From Chryseobacterium indicum (GTDB lineage: Bacteria > Bacteroidota > Bacteroidia > Flavobacteriales > Weeksellaceae), in assembly GCF_021504595.1 (NCBI RefSeq), contig NZ_JACSGT010000001.1:2914001-2978000 (forward strand): a stretch of DNA of 64,000 nucleotides, written 5' to 3'. The notes below the pieces were generated by a model that was not told the origin of the DNA, did not search any database, and saw nothing but the letters and a program-made list of their open reading frames with translations. Below are positions 8,557 to 17,808 of this stretch, in pieces (the first letter of the stretch is position 1; the number at the start of each line of letters is the position of its first letter). Position numbers and translations under genes: made by a program.

Positions 8557-10062
8557 CTATTTAAAATTATTGATAGCATTGTTTATTCTGGAGATAGTCT
8601 CCTCTTTTCCAAGAAGTTCCATAATGTCCGGAACATCTGGTCCTTTCAGTTCTCCAACCAACGATAAACGTAAAGGCATCATCACTTTACCCATTCCCAG
8701 ACCTTTATTTTCCGCGAAATCATGAACCGTCTGCTTAAGATTTTCAGCATTAAAATCAGCTCCTTCAAGATTTGAAGCCAATTCCCCTAAAATTGCCGAA
8801 GTTTCATCATTCCAGGCTTTCTTGGATGCTTTTTCGTCATAAGAAGCGGGTGCTTCGAAGAAAAATTTTCCGTTTTCGTAGATGTCTTTCGGGAAAGTAG
8901 CTCTTTCTTTCATCAGCTTAATCACTTTTAACAGTTTATCGTCTGACAATGTTAAATTTAAATCTGAATTTTTAAGAATATTCAGTAAATCTTCATCCGA
9001 AGTTTTCTGGATGTACTGATGATTGAACCATTCTGCTTTTTCTTTGCTGAATCTTGCTCCGGCTTTATGAACTTTATTCAGATAAAATTCTTTTGCCATT
9101 TCGTCCAGAGATAAAATTTCTTTATCGTCTGCAGGAGACCATCCCAAAAGTGCAACCATATTGATAAATGCTTCAGGAAGATATCCGCTTTCTCTGTATC
9201 CTTTGGAAACATTTCCTGTTGCAGGATCTGTAAAATTCAAAGGAAAGACTGGAAACCCGAATTTATCGCCATCTCTTTTGCTTAGTTTTCCTTTTCCTTC
9301 AGGTTTTAAAATCAAGGAAAGATGGGCAAACTGAGGCGCTTCCCAACCCATTGCTTCATATAATAAAGTGTGTAGTCCTAAAGAAGGCAGCCATTCTTCA
9401 CCACGGATAACGTGAGAAATTTCCATTTCGTGGTCATCGATGATGTTGGCGAAGTGATAAGTCGGCATTCCATCGTTTTTTACAAGAACTTTATCGTCTA
9501 AAGTATTGGTATTCACGGACGAATTTCCTCTAATGATGTCTACAAGATTTAATGTTCTGTCGATCGGCATTTTGAATCTCACGACATACGGCGTTTTTTC
9601 ATCCAGCAATTTCTGAACTTCCTCTTCAGAAAGTGCAATACTGTTTCTCAAACGGTTTCTTGATTTATTGTCATAAGAAAAAACGTCTCCTCTTGCCTCA
9701 TATTCTGCACGGATCGCGTCCAGTTCTTCAGCAGTATCAAAAGCAATGTAAGCATAATCTGTTTTTAAGATCTGCTCTGTATATTTATCGTAAATATGTC
9801 TTCTCTCAGATTGTCTGTACGGAGCGAATTTTCCTCCTTTTTTCGGGCTTTCATCGGCAATAATTCCGCACCATTCAAGGGCTTCCTCAATGTATTCTTC
9901 TGCTCCTTCAACGTATCTTGCGGTATCTGTATCTTCAATTCTCAATACAAATTCACCTCCTTGATTTTTAGCAAAAAGATAATCGTATAATGCGGTTCTT
10001 ACGCCTCCTAAATGTAAAGGTCCCGTAGGACTTGGAGCAAAACGTACTCTTACTTTGTCCAT
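8557..10062 (-). CDS. gltX: Glutamyl-tRNA synthetase
   Basis: A class I aminoacyl-tRNA synthetase of 501 residues that charges tRNA-Glu (and tRNA-Gln if the organism uses the amidotransferase route). The start at 10062 puts the HIGH-type motif FAPSPTGPLHLGG at residues 6-18, as usual; the frame extends seven codons upstream to an unlikely ATG. The KMSKS equivalent is KLSKRDG. A minus-strand TAAATTTG box at 10081-10088 is a plausible -7 promoter element close to the start codon, divergent from the glycosyltransferase at 10248. Confidence 0.97.
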   Translation of the reverse strand: MDKVRVRFAPSPTGPLHLGGVRTALYDYLFAKNQGGEFVLRIEDTDTARYVEGAEEYIEEALEWCGIIADESPKKGGKFAPYRQSERRHIYDKYTEQILKTDYAYIAFDTAEELDAIRAEYEARGDVFSYDNKSRNRLRNSIALSEEEVQKLLDEKTPYVVRFKMPIDRTLNLVDIIRGNSSVNTNTLDDKVLVKNDGMPTYHFANIIDDHEMEISHVIRGEEWLPSLGLHTLLYEAMGWEAPQFAHLSLILKPEGKGKLSKRDGDKFGFPVFPLNFTDPATGNVSKGYRESGYLPEAFINMVALLGWSPADDKEILSLDEMAKEFYLNKVHKAGARFSKEKAEWFNHQYIQKTSDEDLLNILKNSDLNLTLSDDKLLKVIKLMKERATFPKDIYENGKFFFEAPASYDEKASKKAWNDETSAILGELASNLEGADFNAENLKQTVHDFAENKGLGMGKVMMPLRLSLVGELKGPDVPDIMELLGKEETISRINNAINNFK

Positions 10063-10247
10063 TTTAAATAAAAATTTTTGCAAATTTACTTAAACTAATA
10101 TAAAAAGGTACATTTATTTGCGATAAAGTAATTTTAATCATGTATTTGAATAATTTAATTTTAGGATAATAAAAATCATCTAAAATAATTTCCTTTTCGA
10201 AAAATAACAGATATAATGCTGTATTTTTGTGAAGTTTTAAATTCACC

Positions 10248-11183
10248 ATGGCACAAGTTAAAAAACAGAATAAGTTATCTTTTTATATTCAGGGATTTGC
10301 ACGAGGATTATTTCCTGTACAATCTTTCGAAAAAAAGATTGATGATCTCTATAAAACAGTCTCTCAAGAACAGCTTAAAACTGTTGAAAAAAGAGTAGAC
10401 TATTACAATAAAATTTCCGTTGAAACTCTGGTAAATCATTCCGGAACTACGATTGCAGATCTTTTGAAGCCCAAAACTCCAAAAGCCTATTATTTTGATA
10501 CCTATGAGTATGCAAGATATTTTCCGAAAGATTTAAAGATTGATTTTGCATTTGGTGATGTCAATACCATCCTTGATTTTCCCAAAATAACGAAAAGCCG
10601 TCCTATTCATGGAAATAATGAGAACAATATTTTACTGAATCTGGACAAAGCAAGACATTTTGTATCTGTAAAAGACAATCTTAATTTTTCTGAAAAGAAA
10701 AATATCATGATCGGAAGAGCGGCAGTTCATCAGGAACACCGAAAAAGATTTTATGAAAAGTATTTTAACAATCCGCTTTGTGATCTGGGACAGGTAAACA
10801 AAAATGGAAATCAGGAGTGGATAAAACCTAAGATTTCTATCGGGGAACATCTGAAGAATAAATTTATTTTGAGTCTTGAAGGAAATGATGTTGCCACAAA
10901 TTTAAAATGGATCATGTCTTCTAATTCTATTGCCGTTTCGCCGCCTTTAAAGATGGAAACATGGTATATGGAAGGAACTTTAAAACCGGATGTACATTTT
11001 ATCGGGATTGATGAGAATTATGAAAATCTTGAGGAAAAACTTCAGTATTATATAGATCATGAAAATGAAGCTTTGGAAATAATACGAAATGCCAAAGAAT
11101 ACAGAGCGCAGTTTAATGATAAAAATGTTGAAAATTTAATATCACTTTTGGTATTGAAAAAATATTTTAACTACATTCGCTAA
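10248..11183 (+). CDS. GT90/CAP10-type glycosyltransferase
   Basis: The 311-residue protein shows the signature of glycosyltransferase family 90 (CAP10/LPS-modifying type): KFILSLEGNDVATNLKWIMSSNS near residues 205-227, followed by the acidic-aromatic region ETWYMEGTL and the C-terminal HENEALEIIRNAKEY helix. Bacterial members add sugars such as xylose or glucose to lipopolysaccharide or related glycans. No transmembrane segment is visible, so it is presumably cytoplasmic or peripheral. A plus-strand TATTTTTG box lies at 10222-10229. The cupin gene 16 bp downstream is probably in the same operon. Acceptor and donor sugars are not predictable here. Confidence 0.85.
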   Translation: MAQVKKQNKLSFYIQGFARGLFPVQSFEKKIDDLYKTVSQEQLKTVEKRVDYYNKISVETLVNHSGTTIADLLKPKTPKAYYFDTYEYARYFPKDLKIDFAFGDVNTILDFPKITKSRPIHGNNENNILLNLDKARHFVSVKDNLNFSEKKNIMIGRAAVHQEHRKRFYEKYFNNPLCDLGQVNKNGNQEWIKPKISIGEHLKNKFILSLEGNDVATNLKWIMSSNSIAVSPPLKMETWYMEGTLKPDVHFIGIDENYENLEEKLQYYIDHENEALEIIRNAKEYRAQFNDKNVENLISLLVLKKYFNYIR

Positions 11184-11199
11184 AAATTATTAGACAGAT

Positions 11200-11544
11200 A
11201 TGCTAGAAATCGGAGAAAGACCTTGGGGAAAATATTATGTTTTAGCGGATGAGCCACATTATAAGCTGAAAAGAATAGAAGTAAATCCGGGGCAGAAATT
11301 ATCTTACCAGTATCATCATAAAAGACAGGAACAGTGGACGATTATAGAAGGTAATGCGACCATCGTTCTGGATGATAAGGAGATCAGTTTATCTTACGGT
11401 GAAAGTATTTTTATACCTCTTGGTGCGAAACACAGAATAATGAATCTTTCGGATAAGCCGGTCGTTTTTATTGAAGTACAGACCGGAACGTATTTCGGAG
11501 AGGACGATATTGTGAGACTCGAGGATGAATATGACAGGAATTAA
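11200..11544 (+). CDS. Mannose-6-phosphate isomerase type II-like cupin
   Basis: A single-domain cupin of 114 residues matching the C-terminal phosphomannose isomerase domain of type II mannose-1-P guanylyltransferase/isomerase proteins: RPWGKYYVL, YKLKRIEVNPGQKLSYQYHHKRQEQW (metal-binding His pair and Glu), then GESIFIPLGAKHRI. Such enzymes interconvert fructose-6-P and mannose-6-P, or act as sugar-nucleotide cupins, feeding glycan synthesis. It follows the GT90 gene by 16 bp and is next to the surface-glycan operon, in keeping with that role. Isomerase activity is inferred from the motifs only. Confidence 0.85.
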   Translation: MLEIGERPWGKYYVLADEPHYKLKRIEVNPGQKLSYQYHHKRQEQWTIIEGNATIVLDDKEISLSYGESIFIPLGAKHRIMNLSDKPVVFIEVQTGTYFGEDDIVRLEDEYDRN

Positions 11545-11548
11545 AAAT

Positions 11549-11580
11549 AAAAAGGCTACAGCAATCTGTAACCTTTTTAT
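11549..11580. terminator. Bidirectional terminator after the cupin gene and the glycan operon
   Basis: A hairpin with arms 11549-11561 and 11566-11578 (one C-A mismatch) has A-run and T-run flanks. It separates the plus-strand cupin from the last gene of the minus-strand glycan operon. Confidence 0.7.
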
Positions 11581-11616
11581 TTTTAATTCAAAGTCTTTAT
11601 AATTAACTGTTGTTCT

Positions 11617-12402
11617 CTATTCTACAAAAAGAATAGGTAAATGTTTTAACCTGAAATTGTTATGTAATATATATAGGGTGAAAAGTCTCTCGGATAAAAA
11701 ACCGATGACTCTTCTTTGATAAGGATCATCACTAAAGGTTATTTTTCGTTCTGTCTCAAATAGAATCGTAAAAAGCCAATTGCAGTAATCGTTCATAAGC
11801 TCATATCTTGTAATAAACATATTTCCTATATAGAAATTACTGCCATTTTCAAGATATTTTGTGATACTTTCGTCATAATCTGGAAATTTTTCCCGAATAA
11901 TATCCATACAAATATCCCAATCTTCCGGGTTATGATTATGTTTATAATCATTTTCAAGAGAAGTTATAATTCCGTTAATACTGCATATCGCAGGACGTGG
12001 AACCAGAAAATCATATTTTTTTAAATATTTTATTGTACTTTTTTCTGTTTTTTTTGTATCAAGAAGTTTATTTAATCTGGAATCATTCTTTTGTACAGAC
12101 TCAAGAATGTTTTGTGGTTCTTTTTTAAATAATCTTTTTTTATAATTGATATCCAAATATCTCCGATAGTGCATTAACCCGAAAATAGCTGGATTTTTTA
12201 GATTTTTCCAAGCCCAATATAATGCTGTTAATTCATTGAATGTATAATTTTTCTCAGAAATATTATCTAATGTACTATCGGATAAATAAGTTGAGTCAAT
12301 AGTATAATCACTAACTTTAGCATTTACCTGAATAGGTAAAAACATTTCATTATTAAGCAATGCTTTTTCTTTGTGAGTGGCAACGATTATTTTAGTATTC
12401 AT
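11617..12402 (-). CDS. DUF4422-type glycosyltransferase
   Basis: The 261-residue protein opens with KIIVATHK and contains DNISEKNYTFNELTALYWAWKN and IFGLMHYRRYL, the signature stretch of the DUF4422 family found in capsule and exopolysaccharide clusters. These are thought to be GT-A fold transferases. The reading frame overlaps the glf stop by 11 bp, so it is translated from the same message. It is the last gene of the glycan operon. Substrate unknown. Sequence is Lys/Asn/Ile-rich and visibly more AT-rich than housekeeping neighbours. Confidence 0.85.
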   Translation of the reverse strand: MNTKIIVATHKEKALLNNEMFLPIQVNAKVSDYTIDSTYLSDSTLDNISEKNYTFNELTALYWAWKNLKNPAIFGLMHYRRYLDINYKKRLFKKEPQNILESVQKNDSRLNKLLDTKKTEKSTIKYLKKYDFLVPRPAICSINGIITSLENDYKHNHNPEDWDICMDIIREKFPDYDESITKYLENGSNFYIGNMFITRYELMNDYCNWLFTILFETERKITFSDDPYQRRVIGFLSERLFTLYILHNNFRLKHLPILFVE

Positions 12403-13498
12403 TAAATTCCTTTTTAACTTTCGCTAAAGCTGAACCTACAATCTGGTGCATATCATAGTAACGAAATTCCGCAAGACGACCTCCAAAAATTACATTTTCT
12501 GTATTTTTAGCTAAAGCTTTATATTTTTCAAATTTTTGTTGATTTTCCTCATTGTTGATAGGATAATAAGCTTCCTTTCCTACGCTCCAATCATCTGGGA
12601 ATTCTCTTGTTATTACAGTTTTTTCTTGATTTCCAAATTCAAAATGTTTGTGTTCAATAATTCTAGTGAAAGGATATTCTGCGTCATTATAGTTAATTAC
12701 GGCATTTCCCTGAAAATTTTCGGTATCAATACTTTCATGCTCAAATCTTAAAGATCTGTATTCTAAAGCTCCAAATTGGTACTCAAAAAACTCATCGATT
12801 TGTCCTGTAAATACAATTTTATTTGCAATACCTTCATAATAATTGCGATTATCAAAAAAATTCACTTCTGTTCTTACTTCAATGTCTTTTAATAAATTAT
12901 CAATTATTACATTATACCCGCCAATTGGAATTCCTTGATATTTATCATTAAAGTAGTTATTATTGAAGGTAAATCTTACAGGAAGCCTTTTTATGATAAA
13001 GCTTGGAAGTTCCGAAGCTTTTCTTCCCCATTGTTTTTCGGTATATTCTTTAATCAGAATGTCATAAATATCTTTTCCTACCAAAGAAATTGCCTGTTCT
13101 TCTAAATTTTTAGGGTTTTCTTTTCCATAAGATTTTCTTTGGCTATTAATTATTTTCAGAGCCTCAGAAGGAGTTTTAGTTCCCCAAAGCTGATAAAAGG
13201 TATTCATATTAAACGGAAGGTTATAATATTTACCTTTGGCAAAGGCTATGGGAGAATTTATATAGTTGTTAAATTCAGCAAACTGATTTACATAATCCCA
13301 TATTTCCTTATCATTTGTATGAAAAATATGCGCTCCGTATTTATGGATATTAATACCGTTTATATTTTCACAATAGATATTGCCTCCTTTATGATTACGT
13401 TTATCAATAATCAGACATTTTTTATTTCTTTTCCGGGCTTCATAAGCAAATATACTTCCGAAAAGACCTGCTCCTACTATTAAATAATCATATTTCAT
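12392..13498 (-). CDS. glf: UDP-galactopyranose mutase
   Basis: A flavoenzyme of 368 residues that converts UDP-galactopyranose to UDP-galactofuranose, the donor for galactofuranose-containing glycans. The N-terminal FAD Rossmann motif (LIVGAGLFGS) and HKYGAHIFHTND, the hallmark active-site loop, are both present, as are NLPFNMNTFYQLW and the C-terminal GRLAEFRYYDMHQ. Length is normal. It overlaps both the gene before it (13488) and the one after it (12402) by 11 bp, a tightly coupled arrangement. Its presence indicates that the operon makes a Galf-containing surface polysaccharide or glycolipid. Confidence 0.96.
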   Translation of the reverse strand: MKYDYLIVGAGLFGSIFAYEARKRNKKCLIIDKRNHKGGNIYCENINGINIHKYGAHIFHTNDKEIWDYVNQFAEFNNYINSPIAFAKGKYYNLPFNMNTFYQLWGTKTPSEALKIINSQRKSYGKENPKNLEEQAISLVGKDIYDILIKEYTEKQWGRKASELPSFIIKRLPVRFTFNNNYFNDKYQGIPIGGYNVIIDNLLKDIEVRTEVNFFDNRNYYEGIANKIVFTGQIDEFFEYQFGALEYRSLRFEHESIDTENFQGNAVINYNDAEYPFTRIIEHKHFEFGNQEKTVITREFPDDWSVGKEAYYPINNEENQQKFEKYKALAKNTENVIFGGRLAEFRYYDMHQIVGSALAKVKKEFNEY

Positions 13499-14504
13499 TT
13501 ATTGCGAATATTTCATTTATATTTTTTTGGAATATAATCTTTTCTTGTAAAAGATCATGTTTATAATCCGCAAAATCTTTTATTTTAGAATCGTAATTAG
13601 CAATACAGTCTTTTATTTTTTCAATAATCAAAGGTATGTTTTCTTCAGTCTTATCAAAATGATATTCATCTTTGATGGGGACATCCTGTTTAAAAAAGGC
13701 GGAGCCCTCTTTACCTATAATAAGACAGCAATCTAGTAAGCATGCTTCTCTGGGCATCTTTTCTCGCCCCGGATGATGACCGAAGTCTACATATACTTTT
13801 GCAGATATCATACAGTCTGCAACTTCATCCAGTGTCATATTAATCATTGGAAGCCAATTGATTTCTGGAGTTAGTTTTCTTATTTTATCGAGAAAATCTT
13901 TATTTTTAACAGCATTATATGTAACAATATCTTTTTTCTGGGAAATATAGCTTTTGCCTGTAAGAAACATATCTTCCATATACCCTGAAATTTTGCCTAT
14001 TGCTTCTATTTTATTTTTTTGTAAAAAATCAACTGAGAAATGGGAATGTGCTAAATGATGAATCTTTGCTTTTTTAACATTTTCGATTGTAGGAAGCTTT
14101 ATTCTTCCTAATAATCTGTGTTTTAGTTTTGGCGGATTTTCTTTGAAATTCTCTTCCCAGGCTTTAAGGGAGGTGAAAAAGTTAGAAACACTTAGCCACC
14201 AGATTATTTTTTGAATTTTTGAATATTTTTTTTCCCAGATAAATATTGAAAATGTCTCTGGGAATATCATGATATTTTGTGAGGAATTTTCTATAGAAAA
14301 TGTATAGGGAATTTGATAATGCTCATATTCTTTATGTACAGGAGAAGAGTTTTTTTCCACATCATAATTCAGATAATGCATGAAAACTTTCTTCCCGCTT
14401 TGCATTAATGCTAATCCCATTTGATGAAGATCTTCCGGTCCTCCACTTGCATAATTTGCAGGGCAGACTATATAAAAAATACTATTATTAGATATTTTTA
14501 TCAT
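13488..14504 (-). CDS. Putative GT-B glycosyltransferase in the glycan operon
   Basis: The 338-residue protein has an N-terminal IFYIVCPANYASGGPEDLHQMGLAL motif. The GGPEDLHQ pattern is typical of GT-B-fold transferases and related proteins in polysaccharide loci. The C-terminal half has the expected nucleotide-sugar side, with VYVDFGHHPGREKMPREACLLDCCLIIG, like the donor-binding E-A region of GT4 proteins. It overlaps glf by 11 bp and follows the CgeB-like gene by 1 bp. No specific family name is certain and no transmembrane segment is seen. A glycosyltransferase is likely from fold motifs and context. Confidence 0.65.
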   Translation of the reverse strand: MIKISNNSIFYIVCPANYASGGPEDLHQMGLALMQSGKKVFMHYLNYDVEKNSSPVHKEYEHYQIPYTFSIENSSQNIMIFPETFSIFIWEKKYSKIQKIIWWLSVSNFFTSLKAWEENFKENPPKLKHRLLGRIKLPTIENVKKAKIHHLAHSHFSVDFLQKNKIEAIGKISGYMEDMFLTGKSYISQKKDIVTYNAVKNKDFLDKIRKLTPEINWLPMINMTLDEVADCMISAKVYVDFGHHPGREKMPREACLLDCCLIIGKEGSAFFKQDVPIKDEYHFDKTEENIPLIIEKIKDCIANYDSKIKDFADYKHDLLQEKIIFQKNINEIFAINEI

Positions 14505-14505
14505 G

Positions 14506-15549
14506 TTAAGATTGTAGATTTATTGGTAAATATGGATGAATATCCAAAACGTATTTAAGCCAATTTGTAAAACTATATTTAACTATAATTTCTTTAGGTA
14601 GATCAATATAAGGAGTGGATATAAATAATTCAAGACCATCAATATTATCATCTTCAATCACAAAAATATTGTTTGGATTATAAAAATCATATTTTTTTAC
14701 TAAAGGATTATTTGTGATTAATTTTTTTCTGTAACCTATCGCTTCGAAAGTTCTCATAGAAATACCATAATGGATATCATTTGCAAAATCGAGAATGACT
14801 TCGGATTGAGACACATTAATAATATTATCTTTAAAGAGCATAGGCTTATCAATTATTGTTACAGGCTCATTAATGAATTTTTTTGCTTTATCCTTGGAAG
14901 TAGTATTTAAATTTAAGGAAGTTTTGAGCCCCATGTCTTGAAACTTTCTTGCAAGTTTTATAAGTAAATCGATTCGATTTCTCATGTATGTACCTACAAA
15001 ATATACATCAAATTTTTTATCTCTTAATTTAATATCGTCGAAATAAAAATTAGTCAGGGGAAGAAGTTTTGTATTCTTGTGGAGATCATTAACATCAAAT
15101 ACAAAAAAGCGGTCAAAAGCGTCTATTCTTTCATAGACTAAAGGAAATCTGTCTAATCCATCCCACTGATAGGCGGAAATTAAATCCGCTCTTTTCCTTA
15201 TTTCGGATATAAGCTCAGAACTAAAAAGATCGGGTCTGATTACCAAAGCATAATCATAGGATTTTAAATTATAATTATTAAGAGTTAATATTTGTCTCTC
15301 TAATTTCCGTTCAGCTTTTTTTCTGTTTTTAAACGTTCTATCACCTAAAAATATCTTTTTGTAAGCATGAATTATTTTATTAAAAATGCCTATTTTTATT
15401 TTTATATTATCAGGAATTACCAATACTTTAAATCCAAGAGCTTCCAGATTATCTTTAAATCTTTCCGGAAGACCAAAGTGATCAGGAACTGCAATTATTA
15501 TTGATTTACCTAAAAATTCTTTTTGCGCCATATCATTATATTTCAACAT
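14506..15549 (-). CDS. CgeB/GT-B-like glycosyltransferase
   Basis: The 347-residue protein resembles flavobacterial lipopolysaccharide-biosynthesis proteins of the CgeB/GT1-like type: an N-terminal Rossmann-like half (IIIAVPDHFGLPERFKDNLEALGF) and a C-terminal half with FVGTYMRNRIDLL and GISMRTFEAIGYRKKLITNNP, where FEAIG corresponds to the donor-binding region. An alternative start at 15531 (MAQKEFLG) would remove the 14-bp overlap with the upstream gene. Context in a glf operon supports a transferase role; donor and acceptor are unknown. Confidence 0.65.
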   Translation of the reverse strand: MLKYNDMAQKEFLGKSIIIAVPDHFGLPERFKDNLEALGFKVLVIPDNIKIKIGIFNKIIHAYKKIFLGDRTFKNRKKAERKLERQILTLNNYNLKSYDYALVIRPDLFSSELISEIRKRADLISAYQWDGLDRFPLVYERIDAFDRFFVFDVNDLHKNTKLLPLTNFYFDDIKLRDKKFDVYFVGTYMRNRIDLLIKLARKFQDMGLKTSLNLNTTSKDKAKKFINEPVTIIDKPMLFKDNIINVSQSEVILDFANDIHYGISMRTFEAIGYRKKLITNNPLVKKYDFYNPNNIFVIEDDNIDGLELFISTPYIDLPKEIIVKYSFTNWLKYVLDIHPYLPINLQS

Positions 15550-16333
15550 TAAATTCTTTAAAGATTTCTCTCCAAAAATTCTTTTCTTTTGTCCACCGAT
15601 GGCAGCCGAAAGGAAGTTTGCCTTGATTTATTTTCATAGCTTTTTCCTGTTTGTTTTCTATCGAAAATAGACATGCCTGCTTGTAATGTGGTTTTAAAAA
15701 ACTAATGCCGTTTCTTTGAGGTTCTATACTGAAAAATACATCTTCCGCATAAAATTTACCTGTGTGTTTGGGATTTAGATAGATTTTAACAACGTGCGGA
15801 ATTTTCTCAAGTATTTCCACAAATTTTTCACGTTTCCGCAAAGAAAGTCCTCCATTTCCGACTTGATTATATAACAAGGATTTGTCTTTTTGATATTTCC
15901 CTTTCTTTCTGTAATTAATGGCCGATTTCGTCTTGACCAAAATTCTTTCTACTACTAATTTCGCAATTGGTATCTTCTCAGAACTTCTGATCCAGGGAGC
16001 ACCGATATAATCAAAGTCTTTCCTGCACCAATCCAGAAGCTCGTCTTTAAACACGAAACAGTCAGTCTGGTAAATCAGTAAATATTTTTCCGAAAAGCTG
16101 TTGTAGAAATCTACATTCAGCATAAGACGGTTGTAACCATGGATGTTTTTAAAATAAACATCGTCAAACGCCAAAAATCTGGAAGTGAACGCTTCATAAT
16201 TGCTCACATCCAAACTTTTGGGATGAATAAAGGTGATTTTGTGATTTTTTAAAACATTGAATGCCTGATTTATCGAAATCAAATCATCTGCATCAGGTGT
16301 TTTTTTGTATATCGGAATAATAATTTCTACCAA
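15536..16333 (-). CDS. DUF5672 domain putative glycosyltransferase
   Basis: The 265-residue protein carries the DUF5672 pattern: VEIIIPIYK at the start, YLLIYQTDCFVFKDELLDWC with a DxD-like acidic site, DYIGAPW, and NQVGNGGLSLRKREK. Members sit in polysaccharide loci and look like GT-A transferases. The gene starts 7 bp after the rocD stop and overlaps the next gene by 14 bp, making it the first glycan gene of the operon headed by rocD. Confidence 0.85.
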   Translation of the reverse strand: MVEIIIPIYKKTPDADDLISINQAFNVLKNHKITFIHPKSLDVSNYEAFTSRFLAFDDVYFKNIHGYNRLMLNVDFYNSFSEKYLLIYQTDCFVFKDELLDWCRKDFDYIGAPWIRSSEKIPIAKLVVERILVKTKSAINYRKKGKYQKDKSLLYNQVGNGGLSLRKREKFVEILEKIPHVVKIYLNPKHTGKFYAEDVFFSIEPQRNGISFLKPHYKQACLFSIENKQEKAMKINQGKLPFGCHRWTKEKNFWREIFKEFNVEI

Positions 16334-16340
16334 AACAGGT

Positions 16341-17582
16341 CTATTCTAAAATAGTTTTTTCAATAATTTTTACGCAATCCAGCAATTGCTCTTCTGTGAT
16401 CACCAAAGGCGGTGCCAAACGGATGATATTTCCGTGAGTCGGTTTTGCAAGAAGTCCGTTTTCTTTTAGCTTCAGACAAAGATTCCATGCAGTGGAGCTT
16501 TCCGGAGTATCGTTAATTAAAATGGCATTCAGCAACCCTTTTCCTCTAACCTTTGTAACGAGATCTGTTTTTTCAATAATCTTTTCAACTTCAGAACGGA
16601 ATAATTTTCCCAGTTCTTCCGCTCTTTCAGAAAGCTTTTCTTCTTCAACAACATCTAAAGCGGCAACAGCTACTGCACAAGCAATTGGGTTTCCTCCAAA
16701 CGTAGAGCCGTGCTGTCCCGGTTTAATCACATTCATGATCTCATTATCCGCTAAAACTGCTGAAACAGGATACATTCCGCCGGAAAGAGCTTTCCCTAAA
16801 ATTAAAATATCAGGTTGTACATCTTCGTGATGACAGGCGATTAACCTCCCTGTTCTTGCTATTCCTGTCTGAACTTCATCGGCAATAAAAAGAACATTAT
16901 GCTTTTTACACAATTCAGAAGCATTCTTTAAAAATCCGTCATTCGGAACGTATACTCCGGCTTCACCCTGAATAGGCTCTACCAAAAATGCCGCAATATT
17001 TTCTGCTTCTCTGTTCAAAACTTCTTCTAAAGCTTCAAGGTCGTTATAAGGAATTTTAATAAAACCTGGAGTAAACGGACCGTAATTCTGGTTCGCATCA
17101 GGATCATTGGAGAATGAAACAATCGTTGTTGTTCTTCCGTGAAAATTATTTTCACAAACTACGATTTTTGCTGCATTTTCTGAAATTCCTTTTACTTCAT
17201 AACTCCATTTTCTTGCTAATTTTACTGCTGTTTCCACTGCTTCAGCGCCGGAATTCATCGGTAAAACTTTATCAAAACCAAATAGAGTAGTAATCTTTTT
17301 TTCGTATTCCCCCAATTTCGAATTGTAAAATGCTCTTGACGTTAAAGCCAGTTTCTGAGCCTGCTCAACCAATGCTTCTACAATTTTTGGATGAGAATGA
17401 CCTTGGTTGACAGCAGAATAGGCTGAAAGAAAATCGTAGTATTTCTTTCCTTCCACATCCCAGACAAAAACACCTTCTCCTTTATCTAAAACAACCGGAA
17501 GAGGGTGGTAGTTGTGGGCTCCGTGTCGGTCTTCAAGATCAATGAAATATTGTGAGTCTTTTACTGTTTCTACTGTTGACAT
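16341..17582 (-). CDS. rocD: Ornithine--oxo-acid aminotransferase
   Basis: A class III PLP-dependent aminotransferase of 413 residues converting ornithine and 2-oxoglutarate to glutamate-5-semialdehyde and glutamate. The conserved N-terminal [12 protein letters not shown], the FHGRT loop, IADEVQTG with the cofactor Asp, and LGKALSGG with the Schiff-base lysine near residue 264 are all present. Length and motifs fit OAT rather than acetylornithine aminotransferase. A TAAATTTG box at 17599-17606 on the minus strand is a possible -7 element. Only 7 bp separates it from five surface-glycan genes, so they are likely cotranscribed although no metabolic link is obvious. Confidence 0.95.
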   Translation of the reverse strand: MSTVETVKDSQYFIDLEDRHGAHNYHPLPVVLDKGEGVFVWDVEGKKYYDFLSAYSAVNQGHSHPKIVEALVEQAQKLALTSRAFYNSKLGEYEKKITTLFGFDKVLPMNSGAEAVETAVKLARKWSYEVKGISENAAKIVVCENNFHGRTTTIVSFSNDPDANQNYGPFTPGFIKIPYNDLEALEEVLNREAENIAAFLVEPIQGEAGVYVPNDGFLKNASELCKKHNVLFIADEVQTGIARTGRLIACHHEDVQPDILILGKALSGGMYPVSAVLADNEIMNVIKPGQHGSTFGGNPIACAVAVAALDVVEEEKLSERAEELGKLFRSEVEKIIEKTDLVTKVRGKGLLNAILINDTPESSTAWNLCLKLKENGLLAKPTHGNIIRLAPPLVITEEQLLDCVKIIEKTILE

Positions 17583-17757
17583 AAATTTAGGTTTTGTACA
17601 AATTTAAACATTATAATTGATATGAATAAACAGAAATCTTCTACTGAAATTTTTCATGGGAAAAGTACAATTTAATGACAGAACAGAATGTTTTGGAAAT
17701 TATTATTTCAATCACTTATCAATTACAGTTTAAATATCTTTTCGTTTTGATGTTATT

Positions 17758-17785
17758 AAAAAACCGCCCCAAAAATGAGGCGGTT
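17758..17785 (-). terminator. Intrinsic terminator of the accB-accC operon
   Basis: A 7-bp GC-rich stem (17762-17768 with 17779-17785) with a minus-strand T-run from the A-run at 17758-17763 lies 23 bp past the accC stop. The remaining 170 bp up to rocD holds only its presumed promoter. Confidence 0.8.
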
Positions 17786-17808
17786 CAAATATTTTTAAAT
17801 AATCAATC

